From Marivivens aquimaris (GTDB taxonomy: Bacteria > Pseudomonadota > Alphaproteobacteria > Rhodobacterales > Rhodobacteraceae): DNA of 64,000 nt. Position 1 is the stretch's first letter. Every line of letters begins with the position of its first letter. Of the stretch, positions 25,658 through 34,988 are shown piece after piece. The notes under the pieces were generated by a model, which worked only from the letters and a program-made list of their open reading frames with translations, ran no database searches and was not told the DNA's origin. The stretch spans positions 1,393,001 through 1,457,000 of the forward strand of contig NZ_JADBGB010000001.1 in the NCBI RefSeq assembly GCF_015220045.1, read 5' to 3'. Position numbers and translations under genes: made by a program.

Positions 25658-27964
25658 ATGACATCCCCGCTGAACGCCCCCCACCATTCCGCCACCGAGC
25701 AGGATGAGGATACCCCCTACGATCATGGCCCCGCTGGCGGGTGGGGGTCGCTCAAAGGCGTGTCGCGGATTTTCGCGGAGGAAAAGAGCTCCCCTGTCGC
25801 GGTGAAGGTACTTGCCGGTCTCAACAAGCCCAAGGGCGTCATGTGTTCCTCTTGCGCGTGGGCCAAGCCCAAGGACGCCGGCCCAGTGGAATTCTGCGAG
25901 AACGGCGCGAAGGCGACGCTTTGGGAGCTGGACAGTCACCGCGCGGGGCCGAAATTCTTTGCCGCCCACACGGTGAGCGATCTGCGGGACTGGCATGATC
26001 ACGATCTGGAGAAAGCTGGGCGTCTTACTCATCCCCTCCGCTATGACGCGGGCTCCGACCGTTATGTGCCCGTGTCGTGGGATACCGCGTTCGAGGAGAT
26101 CGGCGCGTCGCTAAATGCTCTGGACGACCCTTCGTCCGCCGTCTTCTATGCCTCGGGTCATGCGGGGCTTGAGGCGTCGTATCTCTATGCACTTTATGCC
26201 CGCGCTATGGGCCACCAGAACCTGCCGCAGTCGTCCAACATGTGTCACGAGACAACCTCGGTGAACCTCAAGAACGTCATCGGCACCCCTGTCGGCACCT
26301 GCACGCTTGAGGATTTCGACCACTGCGATGCGATCTTCTTCTTCGGGCAAAACACCGGCACCAATAGCCCCCGTTTCCTCCATGTGCTGAAGAAAGCCGT
26401 CAAGCGCGGCTGCAAGGTCGTCACCTTCAACCCCTTGCGCGAACGCGGTCTGATCGAGTTCACCGATCCCCAGAACCCCGTGCAGATGACCGTGGGCAAG
26501 CCGACGCAGATCTCCGACAAATATTACCAAGTCCGTCCGGGTGGCGACATTGCGGTGCTCACAGGTCTCATCAAATGCGTGCTGGATGCAGAAGCCGCCG
26601 ATCCGGGCAAGGTGATCGACTATGACTTCGTGCGCGAACATACCCGCGGGTACGACGACACCATCGCTGCGGTCCAAAGCTATACGTGGGAGCAGATCGA
26701 ACAGCAGTCCGGCCTCACCCGCGCGATGATCCAAGAGGCCGCCGATATCTACATCAGCGCCGAGAACGTCATCGGCATCTACGGCATGGGCCTGACGCAG
26801 CACGTCAACGGCTGGCTGAACCTCGGCATGTATGTGAACTTGCTGCTGATGCGCGGCAATATCGGCCGTCTGGGCGCTGGTATCTCTCCTGTGCGCGGTC
26901 ACTCCAATGTGCAGGGGCAGCGCACTGTGGGCATCGGCGAGAAATCCGCCCATATGCCCGCCGACAAACTCAAGGCGCTGTTTGGCATCGACGCCCCCAC
27001 CGAGAATGGCATGAATGCCGTCCACGCGTGCGAGGGCATCATCGAGGGCAAGGTCAAAGCGATGGTCTCCCTCGGCGGGAACCTTCTGCGCGCCCTGCCC
27101 GACCGTGAACGGATGGAGGCTTTGTGGCCCAAGCTGGACGTCACCGTCCACATCGCGACGAAGCCGAACCGTTCCCACCTCTTCCCCGGCAAGGTCAGCT
27201 ATATCCTCCCCTGTCTGGGCCGCACCGATAAGGACATCCAGAACGGCGTCCCGCAGGCCATTTCGATGGAGGACACGTTCTCCCACATCTACGGCTCCAT
27301 CGGTCAGGCAGAGCCGCCGAGCGATCAGCTTCTGTCTGAAACCGCGATTGTCGCCCGCATGGCCAAGGCGACCCTTCCCGCCAATCCGCATCTGCGCTGG
27401 GACGACTGGACCGCGAACTACGATCTGATCCGTGATCTGATCTCCAAGACGTTCCCTGATGATTTCGCCAACTTCAACGACCGCCTGCATGAACCGGGCG
27501 GGTTCTATCGCGGCAACCCCGCGCGCGACCGTCAGTGGAAGACCGAAAGCGGCAAGGCCGAGTTCACCGCGCCGACGACCCTCTCCGCTCTGGGACAGGA
27601 GCCCGACGGCGACAAAGTGATGACGCTTGTCACCCTCCGCTCCAACGACCAGTTCAACACCACGATCTACGGTTTCTCGGACCGCCTGCGTGGTCTCAAG
27701 GGCACCCGCATGGTCGTGCTCATCAACCGCGACGAGATGGAGCGCCTTGGGCTGGAGGAAGGCCAGAGCGTCACGCTGCGCTGCGCGGTGGAGGACGGCA
27801 ACTATCGCGCGGTCAGCGGCCTCAAGGTGACAGGCTACGATCTGCCTGCCGGATGCGTGGCGGGGTATTACCCCGAACTCAATCCGCTCGTCCCCCTCGG
27901 CTATCACGAAAAGAACTCTCAGACCCCCGCCTACAAGGGCACCCCTGTCGAGATCGTCAGCTGA
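25658..27964 (+). CDS. YdeP-like molybdopterin oxidoreductase (FdhF-like alpha subunit)
   Basis: The 768-residue protein aligns by eye with E. coli YdeP (759 residues) along its length: AAGGWGSLKGV-like start (GPAGGWGSLKGV), CSSCAWAKPKD, FCENGAKA, SNMCHETTSVNLK, NPLRERGLIEFT, IYGMGLTQH, RGHSNVQG, NRSHLFPGKVSYILP and the C-terminal FNTTIYGFSDR. It belongs to the formate-dehydrogenase-H-like family but lacks the 4Fe-4S and selenocysteine features of FdhF. YdeP is tied to acid resistance in E. coli; the substrate is unknown. ATG at 25658 is preferred from family length; an in-frame ATG at 25586 is possible. It diverges from the radical-SAM gene. Confidence 0.88.
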   Translation: MTSPLNAPHHSATEQDEDTPYDHGPAGGWGSLKGVSRIFAEEKSSPVAVKVLAGLNKPKGVMCSSCAWAKPKDAGPVEFCENGAKATLWELDSHRAGPKFFAAHTVSDLRDWHDHDLEKAGRLTHPLRYDAGSDRYVPVSWDTAFEEIGASLNALDDPSSAVFYASGHAGLEASYLYALYARAMGHQNLPQSSNMCHETTSVNLKNVIGTPVGTCTLEDFDHCDAIFFFGQNTGTNSPRFLHVLKKAVKRGCKVVTFNPLRERGLIEFTDPQNPVQMTVGKPTQISDKYYQVRPGGDIAVLTGLIKCVLDAEAADPGKVIDYDFVREHTRGYDDTIAAVQSYTWEQIEQQSGLTRAMIQEAADIYISAENVIGIYGMGLTQHVNGWLNLGMYVNLLLMRGNIGRLGAGISPVRGHSNVQGQRTVGIGEKSAHMPADKLKALFGIDAPTENGMNAVHACEGIIEGKVKAMVSLGGNLLRALPDRERMEALWPKLDVTVHIATKPNRSHLFPGKVSYILPCLGRTDKDIQNGVPQAISMEDTFSHIYGSIGQAEPPSDQLLSETAIVARMAKATLPANPHLRWDDWTANYDLIRDLISKTFPDDFANFNDRLHEPGGFYRGNPARDRQWKTESGKAEFTAPTTLSALGQEPDGDKVMTLVTLRSNDQFNTTIYGFSDRLRGLKGTRMVVLINRDEMERLGLEEGQSVTLRCAVEDGNYRAVSGLKVTGYDLPAGCVAGYYPELNPLVPLGYHEKNSQTPAYKGTPVEIVS

Positions 27965-27971
27965 ACCGCCT

Positions 27972-28008
27972 AGCGCCTACCGCAGCACGTTTGCGGTAGG
28001 CGCTTTTC
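27972..28008 (+). terminator. Strong intrinsic terminator
   Basis: A 13-bp perfect stem (AGCGCCTACCGCA with TGCGGTAGGCGCT, 7-base loop) followed by TTT lies 7 bp after the molybdopterin oxidoreductase stop. The remaining gap to 28129 shows only the ribosome site GGAGGAGA for the next gene. Confidence 0.9.
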
Positions 28009-28129
28009 GTCCCGCACGCGCATTGCGCGAATGTTGGACGGATTTCCCACTTGTACCCGTTCCCCCTCGCCCCATAACTAGTGACAAAGCCGCGCCTCGA
28101 ATGCGCCGCGGAGGAGACTGGAGATCATC

Positions 28130-30586
28130 ATGAAAACCCATAACAGCACGCCGCGCGCAGAGCGGCTGGTCGATGAACTGACGCTGGAAGAACAGATCAG
28201 CCTGATGTCGGGCGAGGATTTCTGGAACGTCGGAGCCATCGAACGCCTCGGCATCGGCGCCCTCCGCGTGACCGACGGCCCGAACGGCGCACGCGGTGGC
28301 GGCAGCCTCAACGGCGGCACCCACTCCGCGGCCTTCCCCGTAGGCATCGCCATCGGCGCAACATGGAACCCCGAACTGGTCGAAAAGATCGGCGCCGCCA
28401 TTGCGCTGGAAACGCGCGAGAAAGGCGCATCCGTCCTCCTCGGGCCGACGATCAACATCCAACGCGGTCCGCTCAACGGTCGTAACTTCGAATGCTATTC
28501 CGAGGACCCGATCCTCACCGGCTACCTTGCCGCAGCCTACGTGACCGGCCTTCAGGCACAGGGCGTTGCCGCGACGCTCAAGCACTTCATCGCCAACGAA
28601 AGCGAAATCCGCCGCACGGTGAACTCCTCTGACGTGGACGAACGCACCCTGCGCGAGCTGTACCTCGTCCCGTTCGAGATGGCGATCAAGCAAGCGAACG
28701 CGTGGGCGGTGATGACCTCCTACAACCGCATCAACGGCACCTACGCCGCCGACAACAAGTGGCTGATCTCCGAAGTGCTGCGCAATGACTGGGGCTTTGA
28801 CGGCCTCGTCATGTCCGACTGGTTCGGTCTGCGCTCCACCAAGGAGGGCGCGATTGCGGGCCTCGACCTCGAAATGCCCGGCCCTGCGCTGGTGCGCGGC
28901 AACAAGCTGCTCGAACTCGTCCAGAGCGGCGATGTCCCAGCCGACATGATCCGCGCCGCCGCGCTCAACGTGCTGCGTCTGCTGGAGCGTACCGGCGATC
29001 TGGACAATATGGACGAGCGGACCGAGATCGAGAACGAGCGCGACGAAACCCGTTCGCTGATCCGCGAGGCCGGCGTGCAGTCCGCCGTTCTGCTGAAGAA
29101 CCTCGATGCCCTGCCGCTCGAAGGCGAGATGAAGATTGCCGTCGTCGGCCCCAACGCCAAAACCGCCCGCGTCATGGGTGGCGGCTCCGCGCAGCTCAAC
29201 GCCTATCGCCGCGTCTCTCCGTGGGACGGTCTGGTCGATGCACTGGGCGAGGATACCCTCACTTTCGCCCAAGGCTGCCGCAACGACCGTTTCGAGCCGA
29301 TCATCGAAGGCACCTTCACCCGCGCGTGGTTCACCAACGACGCGCTCGACGGCGAGCCGTTCAAGACCGAGGAGATCGCCGCCCTCGAACACTTCGGCAG
29401 CGCCCCCGTCGAAGGCGTCGATCCGCACAACCATTCCTCGCGCACCACCGGCACGTGGACCGCGCCGCGTGACGGCACCTTCCGCTTCGGCTTCCACTGC
29501 ACCGGTAAGGGCCGCCTGTTCCTGAACGACAAGCTCATGGCCGAGGCATGGGATAGCTGGGAACGTGGCCGCACCCTGTTTGAGGAAGGCTGCGATCCCG
29601 TCACCGCCGACATCACCGTCAAAGAAGGCGAAACCGTCGACATCCGCTTCGAATTCGCGACCAAGCCGAACTTCGATCTGTTCTTCCATGCCCACCAAGT
29701 CGGCGTCGGCCGCGTGCTGGGCATGGATGACATCGAAGAAGCCGTCGAAGTCGCCGCTGCCGCCGATGTCGCCATCGTCTGCGTGGGCCGCACCGCAGAG
29801 TGGGACACCGAAGGCTGGGATCTGCCTGACATGACCCTCCCCGGTATTCAGAACGATCTCGTCTCTGCCGTCGCCGCCAAGGCGCATAAAACCATCGTCC
29901 TGCTGCAAACCGGTGGCCCTGTGGAAATGCCGTGGCTCGATCAGGTCGATGCGGTTCTGGAATGCTGGTACCCTGGTCAGGAAGCAGGCTACGCCATTGC
30001 CGACGTGATCCTCGGCAAGCGCAGCCCCAGTGGCAAACTGCCCCAGACCTTCCCCGTCAAACTGGACGATGCGCCCACCTTTAGCGGCACCCCGCAGCGC
30101 ACCTATCCGGGCGAGGACGGCCACGTCGAATACGCGGAAAAGCTGGAGATCGGCTACCGCCACCACAGCGGCGACGGCCCCGCGCCGCTCTTCCCGTTCG
30201 GGTTCGGCCTCAGCTACACGACCTTCAGCCTCGGCGCGCCCGAAGCCGCGCTTGACGACACAGGCGCTGGCTCCGTCACACTGCCCGTCACCAACACGGG
30301 CGAGCGCAAGGGCTCCGAAGTCGTGCAGCTCTACATCGCGCCGCAAACCGCTTCGGTGGACCGCCCCGCGATGGAGCTCAAAGGCTTTGCCAAGCTCGCC
30401 CTCGCGGGCGGTATGACCGACATGGCCAAGATCACGCTCTCCCCGCGCGACTTCGCCTACTTCGACGCAGGCAGCCAATCGTGGAAAGTCGACGCTGGCG
30501 AATACACGCTGCGTATCGGCACCTCGGCCGCTGAAATCGCCCACGAGGTCACGGTGTCGGTCACAGCCCAGACCCTGCCGGTCTGA
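28130..30586 (+). CDS. GH3 beta-glucosidase with PA14 insert
   Basis: The 818-residue enzyme starts with a GH3 barrel (LVDELTLEEQISLMSGEDFW). The nucleophile is D230 in GLVMSDWFG, and KHFIANESEIRR is the substrate-binding region. A beta-rich PA14-like insert spans about residues 400-525 (TGTWTAPRDGTFRFGFHCTGKGRLFLND) and in such enzymes shapes the substrate pocket. The C-terminal fibronectin-III-like domain follows (FGFGLSYTTFS to the end). There is no signal peptide, so it hydrolyses imported beta-glucosides. ATG at 28130 follows a GGAGGAGA-rich leader. No transporter or regulator is adjacent; the next gene is a formylglycine-generating enzyme. Confidence 0.93.
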   Translation: MKTHNSTPRAERLVDELTLEEQISLMSGEDFWNVGAIERLGIGALRVTDGPNGARGGGSLNGGTHSAAFPVGIAIGATWNPELVEKIGAAIALETREKGASVLLGPTINIQRGPLNGRNFECYSEDPILTGYLAAAYVTGLQAQGVAATLKHFIANESEIRRTVNSSDVDERTLRELYLVPFEMAIKQANAWAVMTSYNRINGTYAADNKWLISEVLRNDWGFDGLVMSDWFGLRSTKEGAIAGLDLEMPGPALVRGNKLLELVQSGDVPADMIRAAALNVLRLLERTGDLDNMDERTEIENERDETRSLIREAGVQSAVLLKNLDALPLEGEMKIAVVGPNAKTARVMGGGSAQLNAYRRVSPWDGLVDALGEDTLTFAQGCRNDRFEPIIEGTFTRAWFTNDALDGEPFKTEEIAALEHFGSAPVEGVDPHNHSSRTTGTWTAPRDGTFRFGFHCTGKGRLFLNDKLMAEAWDSWERGRTLFEEGCDPVTADITVKEGETVDIRFEFATKPNFDLFFHAHQVGVGRVLGMDDIEEAVEVAAAADVAIVCVGRTAEWDTEGWDLPDMTLPGIQNDLVSAVAAKAHKTIVLLQTGGPVEMPWLDQVDAVLECWYPGQEAGYAIADVILGKRSPSGKLPQTFPVKLDDAPTFSGTPQRTYPGEDGHVEYAEKLEIGYRHHSGDGPAPLFPFGFGLSYTTFSLGAPEAALDDTGAGSVTLPVTNTGERKGSEVVQLYIAPQTASVDRPAMELKGFAKLALAGGMTDMAKITLSPRDFAYFDAGSQSWKVDAGEYTLRIGTSAAEIAHEVTVSVTAQTLPV

Positions 30587-30672
30587 CATCTGGCAGCACC
30601 GCCCGATCCATGCTACGGCAGCCTTCCAGAGCGGAGGGCTGCCCCTCCGGCCCGATCAGAGCGGAGAGTGCG

Positions 30673-31644
30673 ATGACAAGCGAAGCCAAAGCCTGTTGCG
30701 GCGCCAAGCGCGCCTCCGTCATCGACCCCGCCGATCCCTACACCGCCGCCGCTCTCGCCGTCCCAAAGGCCAGCGCGGAAACGCAGGCCAAGCTCCGCGC
30801 AAACCTCAAGAAAATCCCCGGCGTCATTTTCGAAATGGGCGCGCGCAAATCCACCTATCCCGACGATCTGGACGCCCCGCGCCGCAAGGTGAACGTGGAT
30901 GCCTTCCTGATGTCGCCGACGTCGGTCACCAACGCCGAATACGCGCTCTTTGTCGAACAAACGGGCTACCGGACCGTGGCCGAGGTTGAAGGGTGGAGCT
31001 TCGTCTTTCACCTCCTCCTCGCCGAGCCAGACAAGTTCCAGAACCACCCCGTCGGCCTCGACTGGTGGCGCCGCGTCGATGGTGCTTACTGGGCCGCACC
31101 CGAAGGCCCCGGAACCACGTGGCACGACCGCGCCGATCACCCTGCCACCCACCTCGCATGGTACGACGCGCTCGCCTACGCGACTTGGGCCGGACTGCGC
31201 CTCCCGTTTGAAGCAGAATGGGAACGCGCCGCCCGCGGCGGCCTCAAGAACATGAAATTCCCGTGGGGCAACCAACTAGTGCCCTCCAGCGGCTACGCCA
31301 TGAACACGTGGCAGGGCGACTTCCCCCATACCAACACGGCAGAAGACGGCTACATCGGCACCTGCCCCGTGACCGAATACCAGCCCAACGGCTTTGGGAT
31401 GTACAACATGACCGGCAATGTCTGGGAATGGGTGCAGGACTACTACGGCCCCCGCGCCGCCCCCGCCAAATTTCCCGAACGCAACCCGACAGGCCCCAGC
31501 GAAGGCCACCCCCGCATCCAGCGCGGCGGCTCCTTCCTCTGCCACGTCAGCTATTGCGACCGCTACCACGTCCACTCGCGCACACGGAACGACCCCGACA
31601 GCTCGACCTCGAACTGCGGTTTCAGGGTCGCCGCCGACCTCTAG
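30673..31644 (+). CDS. Formylglycine-generating enzyme (sulfatase maturase)
   Basis: FGE converts a cysteine in type I sulfatases to formylglycine using oxygen and copper. The 323-residue protein has the SUMF1 fold with MTGNVWEWVQDYYG and RGGSFLCHVSYC; cysteines C290 and C295 match the copper-binding active-site pair of true FGE (C336 and C341 in the human enzyme). NPTGPSEGHPRIQRGG and the C-terminal NCGFRVAADL also match. ATG at 30673 follows GCGGAGAG; an earlier in-frame start near 30610 is less likely. No sulfatase gene is in the window, so the target must be elsewhere or in an unseen cluster. Confidence 0.9.
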   Translation: MTSEAKACCGAKRASVIDPADPYTAAALAVPKASAETQAKLRANLKKIPGVIFEMGARKSTYPDDLDAPRRKVNVDAFLMSPTSVTNAEYALFVEQTGYRTVAEVEGWSFVFHLLLAEPDKFQNHPVGLDWWRRVDGAYWAAPEGPGTTWHDRADHPATHLAWYDALAYATWAGLRLPFEAEWERAARGGLKNMKFPWGNQLVPSSGYAMNTWQGDFPHTNTAEDGYIGTCPVTEYQPNGFGMYNMTGNVWEWVQDYYGPRAAPAKFPERNPTGPSEGHPRIQRGGSFLCHVSYCDRYHVHSRTRNDPDSSTSNCGFRVAADL

Positions 31645-31670
31645 GCCCGCGCGCCCTCACCTTTGTGCCT

Positions 31671-31720
31671 CAAATATCCCGGGGTGAATTGGCCGCAGGC
31701 CAAGAGGGGCAGCGCCCCTC
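31671..31720. repeat. GC-rich intergenic repeat element, copy 1
   Basis: The element runs AAATATCCCGGGG, then the small palindrome GGCCGCAGGCC, then GGGGCAGCGCCCC (31706-31718). The same order of parts, in reverse orientation, is found at 44401-44456. It fills the gap between two convergent genes and could act as a terminator or as a REP-like mobile repeat. Confidence 0.6.
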
Positions 31721-31726
31721 CACACC

Positions 31727-32167
31727 TTACCGGCTGTACTTGATGAACGGCGTCAGCTGCCCGATCCGGTCATAAAGCTTGCGGGCGTTCTCGTTGAAAT
31801 GCTGCGTCATCCAGTAGACCGTCGGCGTGCCATTGGCGTCCGCCGCCGCATAAACCGCCTCGATCAGCGCACGTCCCGCACCTGTACCGCGCACATCTGC
31901 GCTGACGTAGAGGTCTTGCAAGTAGCAGACATCCTCCACCTTCCAGTTATGGGCGTGATAGATGTAGTGCACGAGGCCGATCACCTCTCCATCCTGCTCT
32001 GCCACCAGAGCATTCTGCTGCGTGCGCGCGGGGTCAATGAGGCGCTGGAAGGTGGTCGCAAAAACCTCTTCGGTCACACCGCTTTCATAGAATACCAGAT
32101 ACTCGCTCCAGAGCTTGCGCCAGACAGATTCGTCTTCCGCGCGGAGCGGACGGATCACCAAGGACAT
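31727..32167 (-). CDS. GNAT-family N-acetyltransferase
   Basis: A 146-residue single-domain acetyltransferase. The acetyl-CoA-binding motif A is YLQDLYVSADVRGTGAGRALIEAVYAAA, and the C-terminal half (TVYWMTQHFNENARKLYDRIG) is typical of small-molecule or protein GNATs. The substrate cannot be inferred. ATG at 32167 has a GGGGA ribosome site; a TTG 15 bp upstream is in frame but would overlap that site. It diverges from marC. Confidence 0.88.
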   Translation of the reverse strand: MSLVIRPLRAEDESVWRKLWSEYLVFYESGVTEEVFATTFQRLIDPARTQQNALVAEQDGEVIGLVHYIYHAHNWKVEDVCYLQDLYVSADVRGTGAGRALIEAVYAAADANGTPTVYWMTQHFNENARKLYDRIGQLTPFIKYSR

Positions 32168-32324
32168 CGCAATTTTCCCCAACTTACAATTTGATCAAAA
32201 GACGCTCTCACAAAAGCGCCGCGCAGAAAACCGGTCAATTGTATCGGTACGCAAATACCTCACTCAACCGGCCCGATGCCCGTTGAAATCCGGCCCCGAA
32301 AGGTCATCTTAGAACAAAAGGGCA

Positions 32325-32957
32325 GTGATATTGACACAAGCACAAATTCTACAAGAATTCATTACACTCTGGGTTGTGATCGACCCTATCGGCACCCTGC
32401 CGGTGTTCCTCGCCGTGACCGTGGGCCTCAGTGCTGCCGCGCGGCGCGAGGTGGCCTTGAAGGCCATCGCGACCGCATTTGGCGTACTCTTGTTCTTTAT
32501 CCTCGTCGGCCAGATCGTGCTGGAGGCTCTGGGCCTCTCGCTCGGCGCGTTCCAGATCGCGGGCGGGCTCGTGCTGCTGCTGTTCTCGCTGCAAATGATC
32601 TTTGGTGAGGCAAAACCCGAGGCCGAGATCAACTCCATCACTTCCAACAGCCAGCGGGCGATCTTCCCCGTAGCGATTCCTTCCATCGCCTCACCCGGTG
32701 CGATGCTGGCCGTCGTCATCCTCACGGATAACGATCAGGTCGCTGTCGCCCATCAGGTGATGACCGCAGGCATTATGGCCGTGGTGCTGGGTTTCGCGCT
32801 CGTGATGATGCTGCTCGCCAACCCGATCTACAAAGTCATCGGGCTCGCAGGGGCGAGCATCATCAGCCGCGTGATGGGCATGATCCTCGCCGCCGTAGCG
32901 GTCGATGCGATGCTTTCGGGGCTGGATCGCCTCGGCGTGATCGGCGCGAACCTCTAG
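32325..32957 (+). CDS. marC: MarC-family integral membrane protein
   Basis: A 210-residue protein with six predicted membrane helices and the family motif WVVIDPIGTLPVF near the N-terminus, with IPSIASPGAMLAVVIL in the middle. The function of MarC proteins is unresolved; an early link to multiple antibiotic resistance in E. coli was not upheld. The start is either GTG at 32325 or TTG at 32331; the AAGGG ribosome site is better spaced for TTG. Its stop codon overlaps that of the convergent coaD gene by two bases (CTAG). Confidence 0.85.
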   Translation: MILTQAQILQEFITLWVVIDPIGTLPVFLAVTVGLSAAARREVALKAIATAFGVLLFFILVGQIVLEALGLSLGAFQIAGGLVLLLFSLQMIFGEAKPEAEINSITSNSQRAIFPVAIPSIASPGAMLAVVILTDNDQVAVAHQVMTAGIMAVVLGFALVMMLLANPIYKVIGLAGASIISRVMGMILAAVAVDAMLSGLDRLGVIGANL

Positions 32958-33445
32958 CGCAGGCGCGCCTCCAGCGCGTCCTTCACCGCAGCAGGCACAA
33001 AGCCCGACACGTCCCCGCCCAGACGGCAGATTTCCTTGACCAGCTTGGACGCAATCGCCTGATTTTTCGCGTCCGCCATGAGGAAAACGGTCTCTACGCT
33101 AGCGTCCAAAGCGCGGTTCATTCCGACCATCTGGAATTCGTATTCGAAGTCCGCAACGGCCCGCAGTCCACGCACAATGACCGTCGCCCCCACATCGCGG
33201 GCGCAGTCGATCAGCAGGTTTTCGAACGGATGCGCAACAATCTCGGTGCCGGTCGATGCCGCGATATCGGCGACCTCGGCGCGGATCATGTCCACGCGCT
33301 CTTCGAGATTGAACAAGGGGCCCTTGTCCCCATTGATCGCAACACCGATCACCAGACGGTCCACGAGCGTGCAAGCCCTGCGAATGATATCGATGTGTCC
33401 GTTCGTAATCGGGTCGAACGTTCCGGGGTATAGTCCGATGCGCAT
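32954..33445 (-). CDS. coaD: Phosphopantetheine adenylyltransferase
   Basis: CoaD performs the fourth step of coenzyme A synthesis, joining ATP and 4'-phosphopantetheine. The 163-residue length fits. YPGTFDPITNGHIDI carries the nucleotidyltransferase (T/H)xGH site, and GLRAVADFEYEFQM and the ASKLVKEICRLGGDVSGFVP region are conserved. ATG at 33445 follows GGGAGGG. It is cytoplasmic, essential, and convergent with marC. Confidence 0.96.
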   Translation of the reverse strand: MRIGLYPGTFDPITNGHIDIIRRACTLVDRLVIGVAINGDKGPLFNLEERVDMIRAEVADIAASTGTEIVAHPFENLLIDCARDVGATVIVRGLRAVADFEYEFQMVGMNRALDASVETVFLMADAKNQAIASKLVKEICRLGGDVSGFVPAAVKDALEARLR

Positions 33446-33507
33446 AGGGCCCTCCCTGCCAGCATTGCCCGCACGCAACAATATTGCGCACGGGAATGCA
33501 AGGGGTG

Positions 33508-33942
33508 TTAGTGACCCATCACCATACCTTCGAGCGCATCACGCTCCATCGCGATCTCTGCCAGACGGGCTTTGACTACGTCACCGATGGAAATGAGGCC
33601 GACGAGTTTGCCGTCCGCCATGACGGGCATGTGGCGGAAACGCTTGTCGGTCATGATCTGGAGCACTTCGTCAGCGGACTTGTCGCCAGTCGCCGTGATC
33701 GGATTCGCGGTCATGATCTCGCTGATCGGGCTTTCCAGCACGGACGGGCCGCGCTTGCCGATTTCACGGACGATATCGCGTTCGGATAGAATGCCGTCAG
33801 CGGTTTCGCCGCTGCTCGAGACGATGATTGTGCCGATACGGTTCTGGGACATCAGCTCGGCAGCCTTGGACACGGCCTCGTCCGCCGCGAGCCAGATGAT
33901 GCCTGCTTTGTCTTTGGAATTCAGGATACTATTAACCAGCAT
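33508..33942 (-). CDS. Two-CBS-domain protein
   Basis: The 144-residue protein is made of two CBS domains (about 10-70 and 75-135): SKAAELMSQNRIGTIIV and GILSERDIVREIG in the first, ADEVLQIMTDKRFRHMPVMADGKLVGLISIGDVVKA in the second. Such stand-alone CBS pairs bind adenosine nucleotides and act as energy sensors, partner unknown. ATG at 33942 is preceded by GGAGGA. It lies between the LysR gene and coaD. Confidence 0.9.
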   Translation of the reverse strand: MLVNSILNSKDKAGIIWLAADEAVSKAAELMSQNRIGTIIVSSSGETADGILSERDIVREIGKRGPSVLESPISEIMTANPITATGDKSADEVLQIMTDKRFRHMPVMADGKLVGLISIGDVVKARLAEIAMERDALEGMVMGH

Positions 33943-33998
33943 GATGGTCCTCCTTCCACTTGCCTTCATCTAATCGTCGCGCTCTAGAAACGCTTCTG

Positions 33999-34877
33999 TC
34001 AAGCGGCGAGCGCTTCCAAACGTGCAACTTCCAACTTAAGTCCCGTTAAAAGTGCCTTTGCGAAGCGGTTCAGGCGGTCTGATGTGCGGTCCGATGAATG
34101 TCTGACCAGATAGAAACTGCGCTTGAGCGACACTTCATCCATGAGAATGCGTCTAAGCTCGGGCGCAAAAGGCAGCGCGAAATCATGGACAAAGCCGACG
34201 CCGCCGTGGCGTAGCATCTGCATCTGCACCGCCACGGAATTAGACGCCAGCTGCACCCCGTCCCCGCCCAGATCGCCCAGATAGTCGAGTTCCTTGTCGA
34301 AGATCATATCGGGGATGTAGCCGACCACAGGCAGCCCCTTCAGCCCGTCCATCCCGTCCGGCGCGTCCATGTCCGAGCGCATCGCGAGGTGCAGGCGGTA
34401 GTCCGTCACCCGCTGCACAGTGAGACGCCCCGCATCGGGCGGTGACACGGTAATCGCCATATCCGCCTCACGCTTGGACAGGTTCACTACGCGGGGCAGC
34501 GCAAGCACCTGCACCTCCAGCCCCGGATTGTCGCGCTGGATATCGGCGCAGACCTTGGGCAGCAGGAAGTTCGCGCAGCCATCGGGCGCACCGATACGGA
34601 TCTGGCCCGAAAGCCCCTGATCGGCCTCCTGCCCTTCGTCCATCGCCAGCGACAACGCGGCCTCTGCCTGCACAGCATGATCCCGCATCCGAGCGCCAGC
34701 ATCGGTCAGCGCGTAGCCCTGCGGTGATTTGACGAAAAGCGGTGAACCGACCGCCTCCTCCAGCCGCGCGATCCGCCGCGACACCGTGGCGGGGTCCATT
34801 TTCACCAGTGGCCCAGCGGCAGAAAGGCTCTCTGCCCGCGCAACCGCGAGGAAGACCCGCATGTCATCCCAGTTCAT
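33999..34877 (-). CDS. LysR-family transcriptional regulator
   Basis: The 292-residue regulator has the N-terminal winged helix (MRVFLAVARAESLSAAG, DPATVSRRIARLEEAVG) and a LysR substrate-binding domain. It is transcribed away from mmsA with 111 bp between start codons, so control of the valine/methylmalonate-semialdehyde genes is the natural inference. ATG at 34877 has an AAGGGG site. Many family members autoregulate from such a shared region. Confidence 0.9.
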   Translation of the reverse strand: MNWDDMRVFLAVARAESLSAAGPLVKMDPATVSRRIARLEEAVGSPLFVKSPQGYALTDAGARMRDHAVQAEAALSLAMDEGQEADQGLSGQIRIGAPDGCANFLLPKVCADIQRDNPGLEVQVLALPRVVNLSKREADMAITVSPPDAGRLTVQRVTDYRLHLAMRSDMDAPDGMDGLKGLPVVGYIPDMIFDKELDYLGDLGGDGVQLASNSVAVQMQMLRHGGVGFVHDFALPFAPELRRILMDEVSLKRSFYLVRHSSDRTSDRLNRFAKALLTGLKLEVARLEALAA

Positions 34878-34988
34878 CGCCACCCCTTGCAAAAATGCAA
34901 AACCGTTTTGATGAACATTCTATTCCACCGAACAAAACGCAAGACTAATGTGCGGCCAAATCAGGTTTCAACGTCTGGGAGGATTACC
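34878..34988. promoter_or_regulatory. Divergent LysR/mmsA control region
   Basis: This 111-bp gap contains the near-perfect dyad CAAAACCGTTTTG at 34898-34910 just upstream of the LysR start, and the mmsA ribosome site GGAGG at its other end. The dyad is the best candidate for the regulator's binding site. Confidence 0.5.

Noticed and set aside
27977..30589. An 870-codon open frame antisense to the GH3 gene
   Set aside because: It runs through the intrinsic terminator and the ribosome site of the GH3 gene and has no domain.
32954..32957. Overlap of marC and coaD stops as a sign of an annotation error
   Set aside because: Both proteins are complete family members; CTAG simply provides both stop codons on opposite strands.
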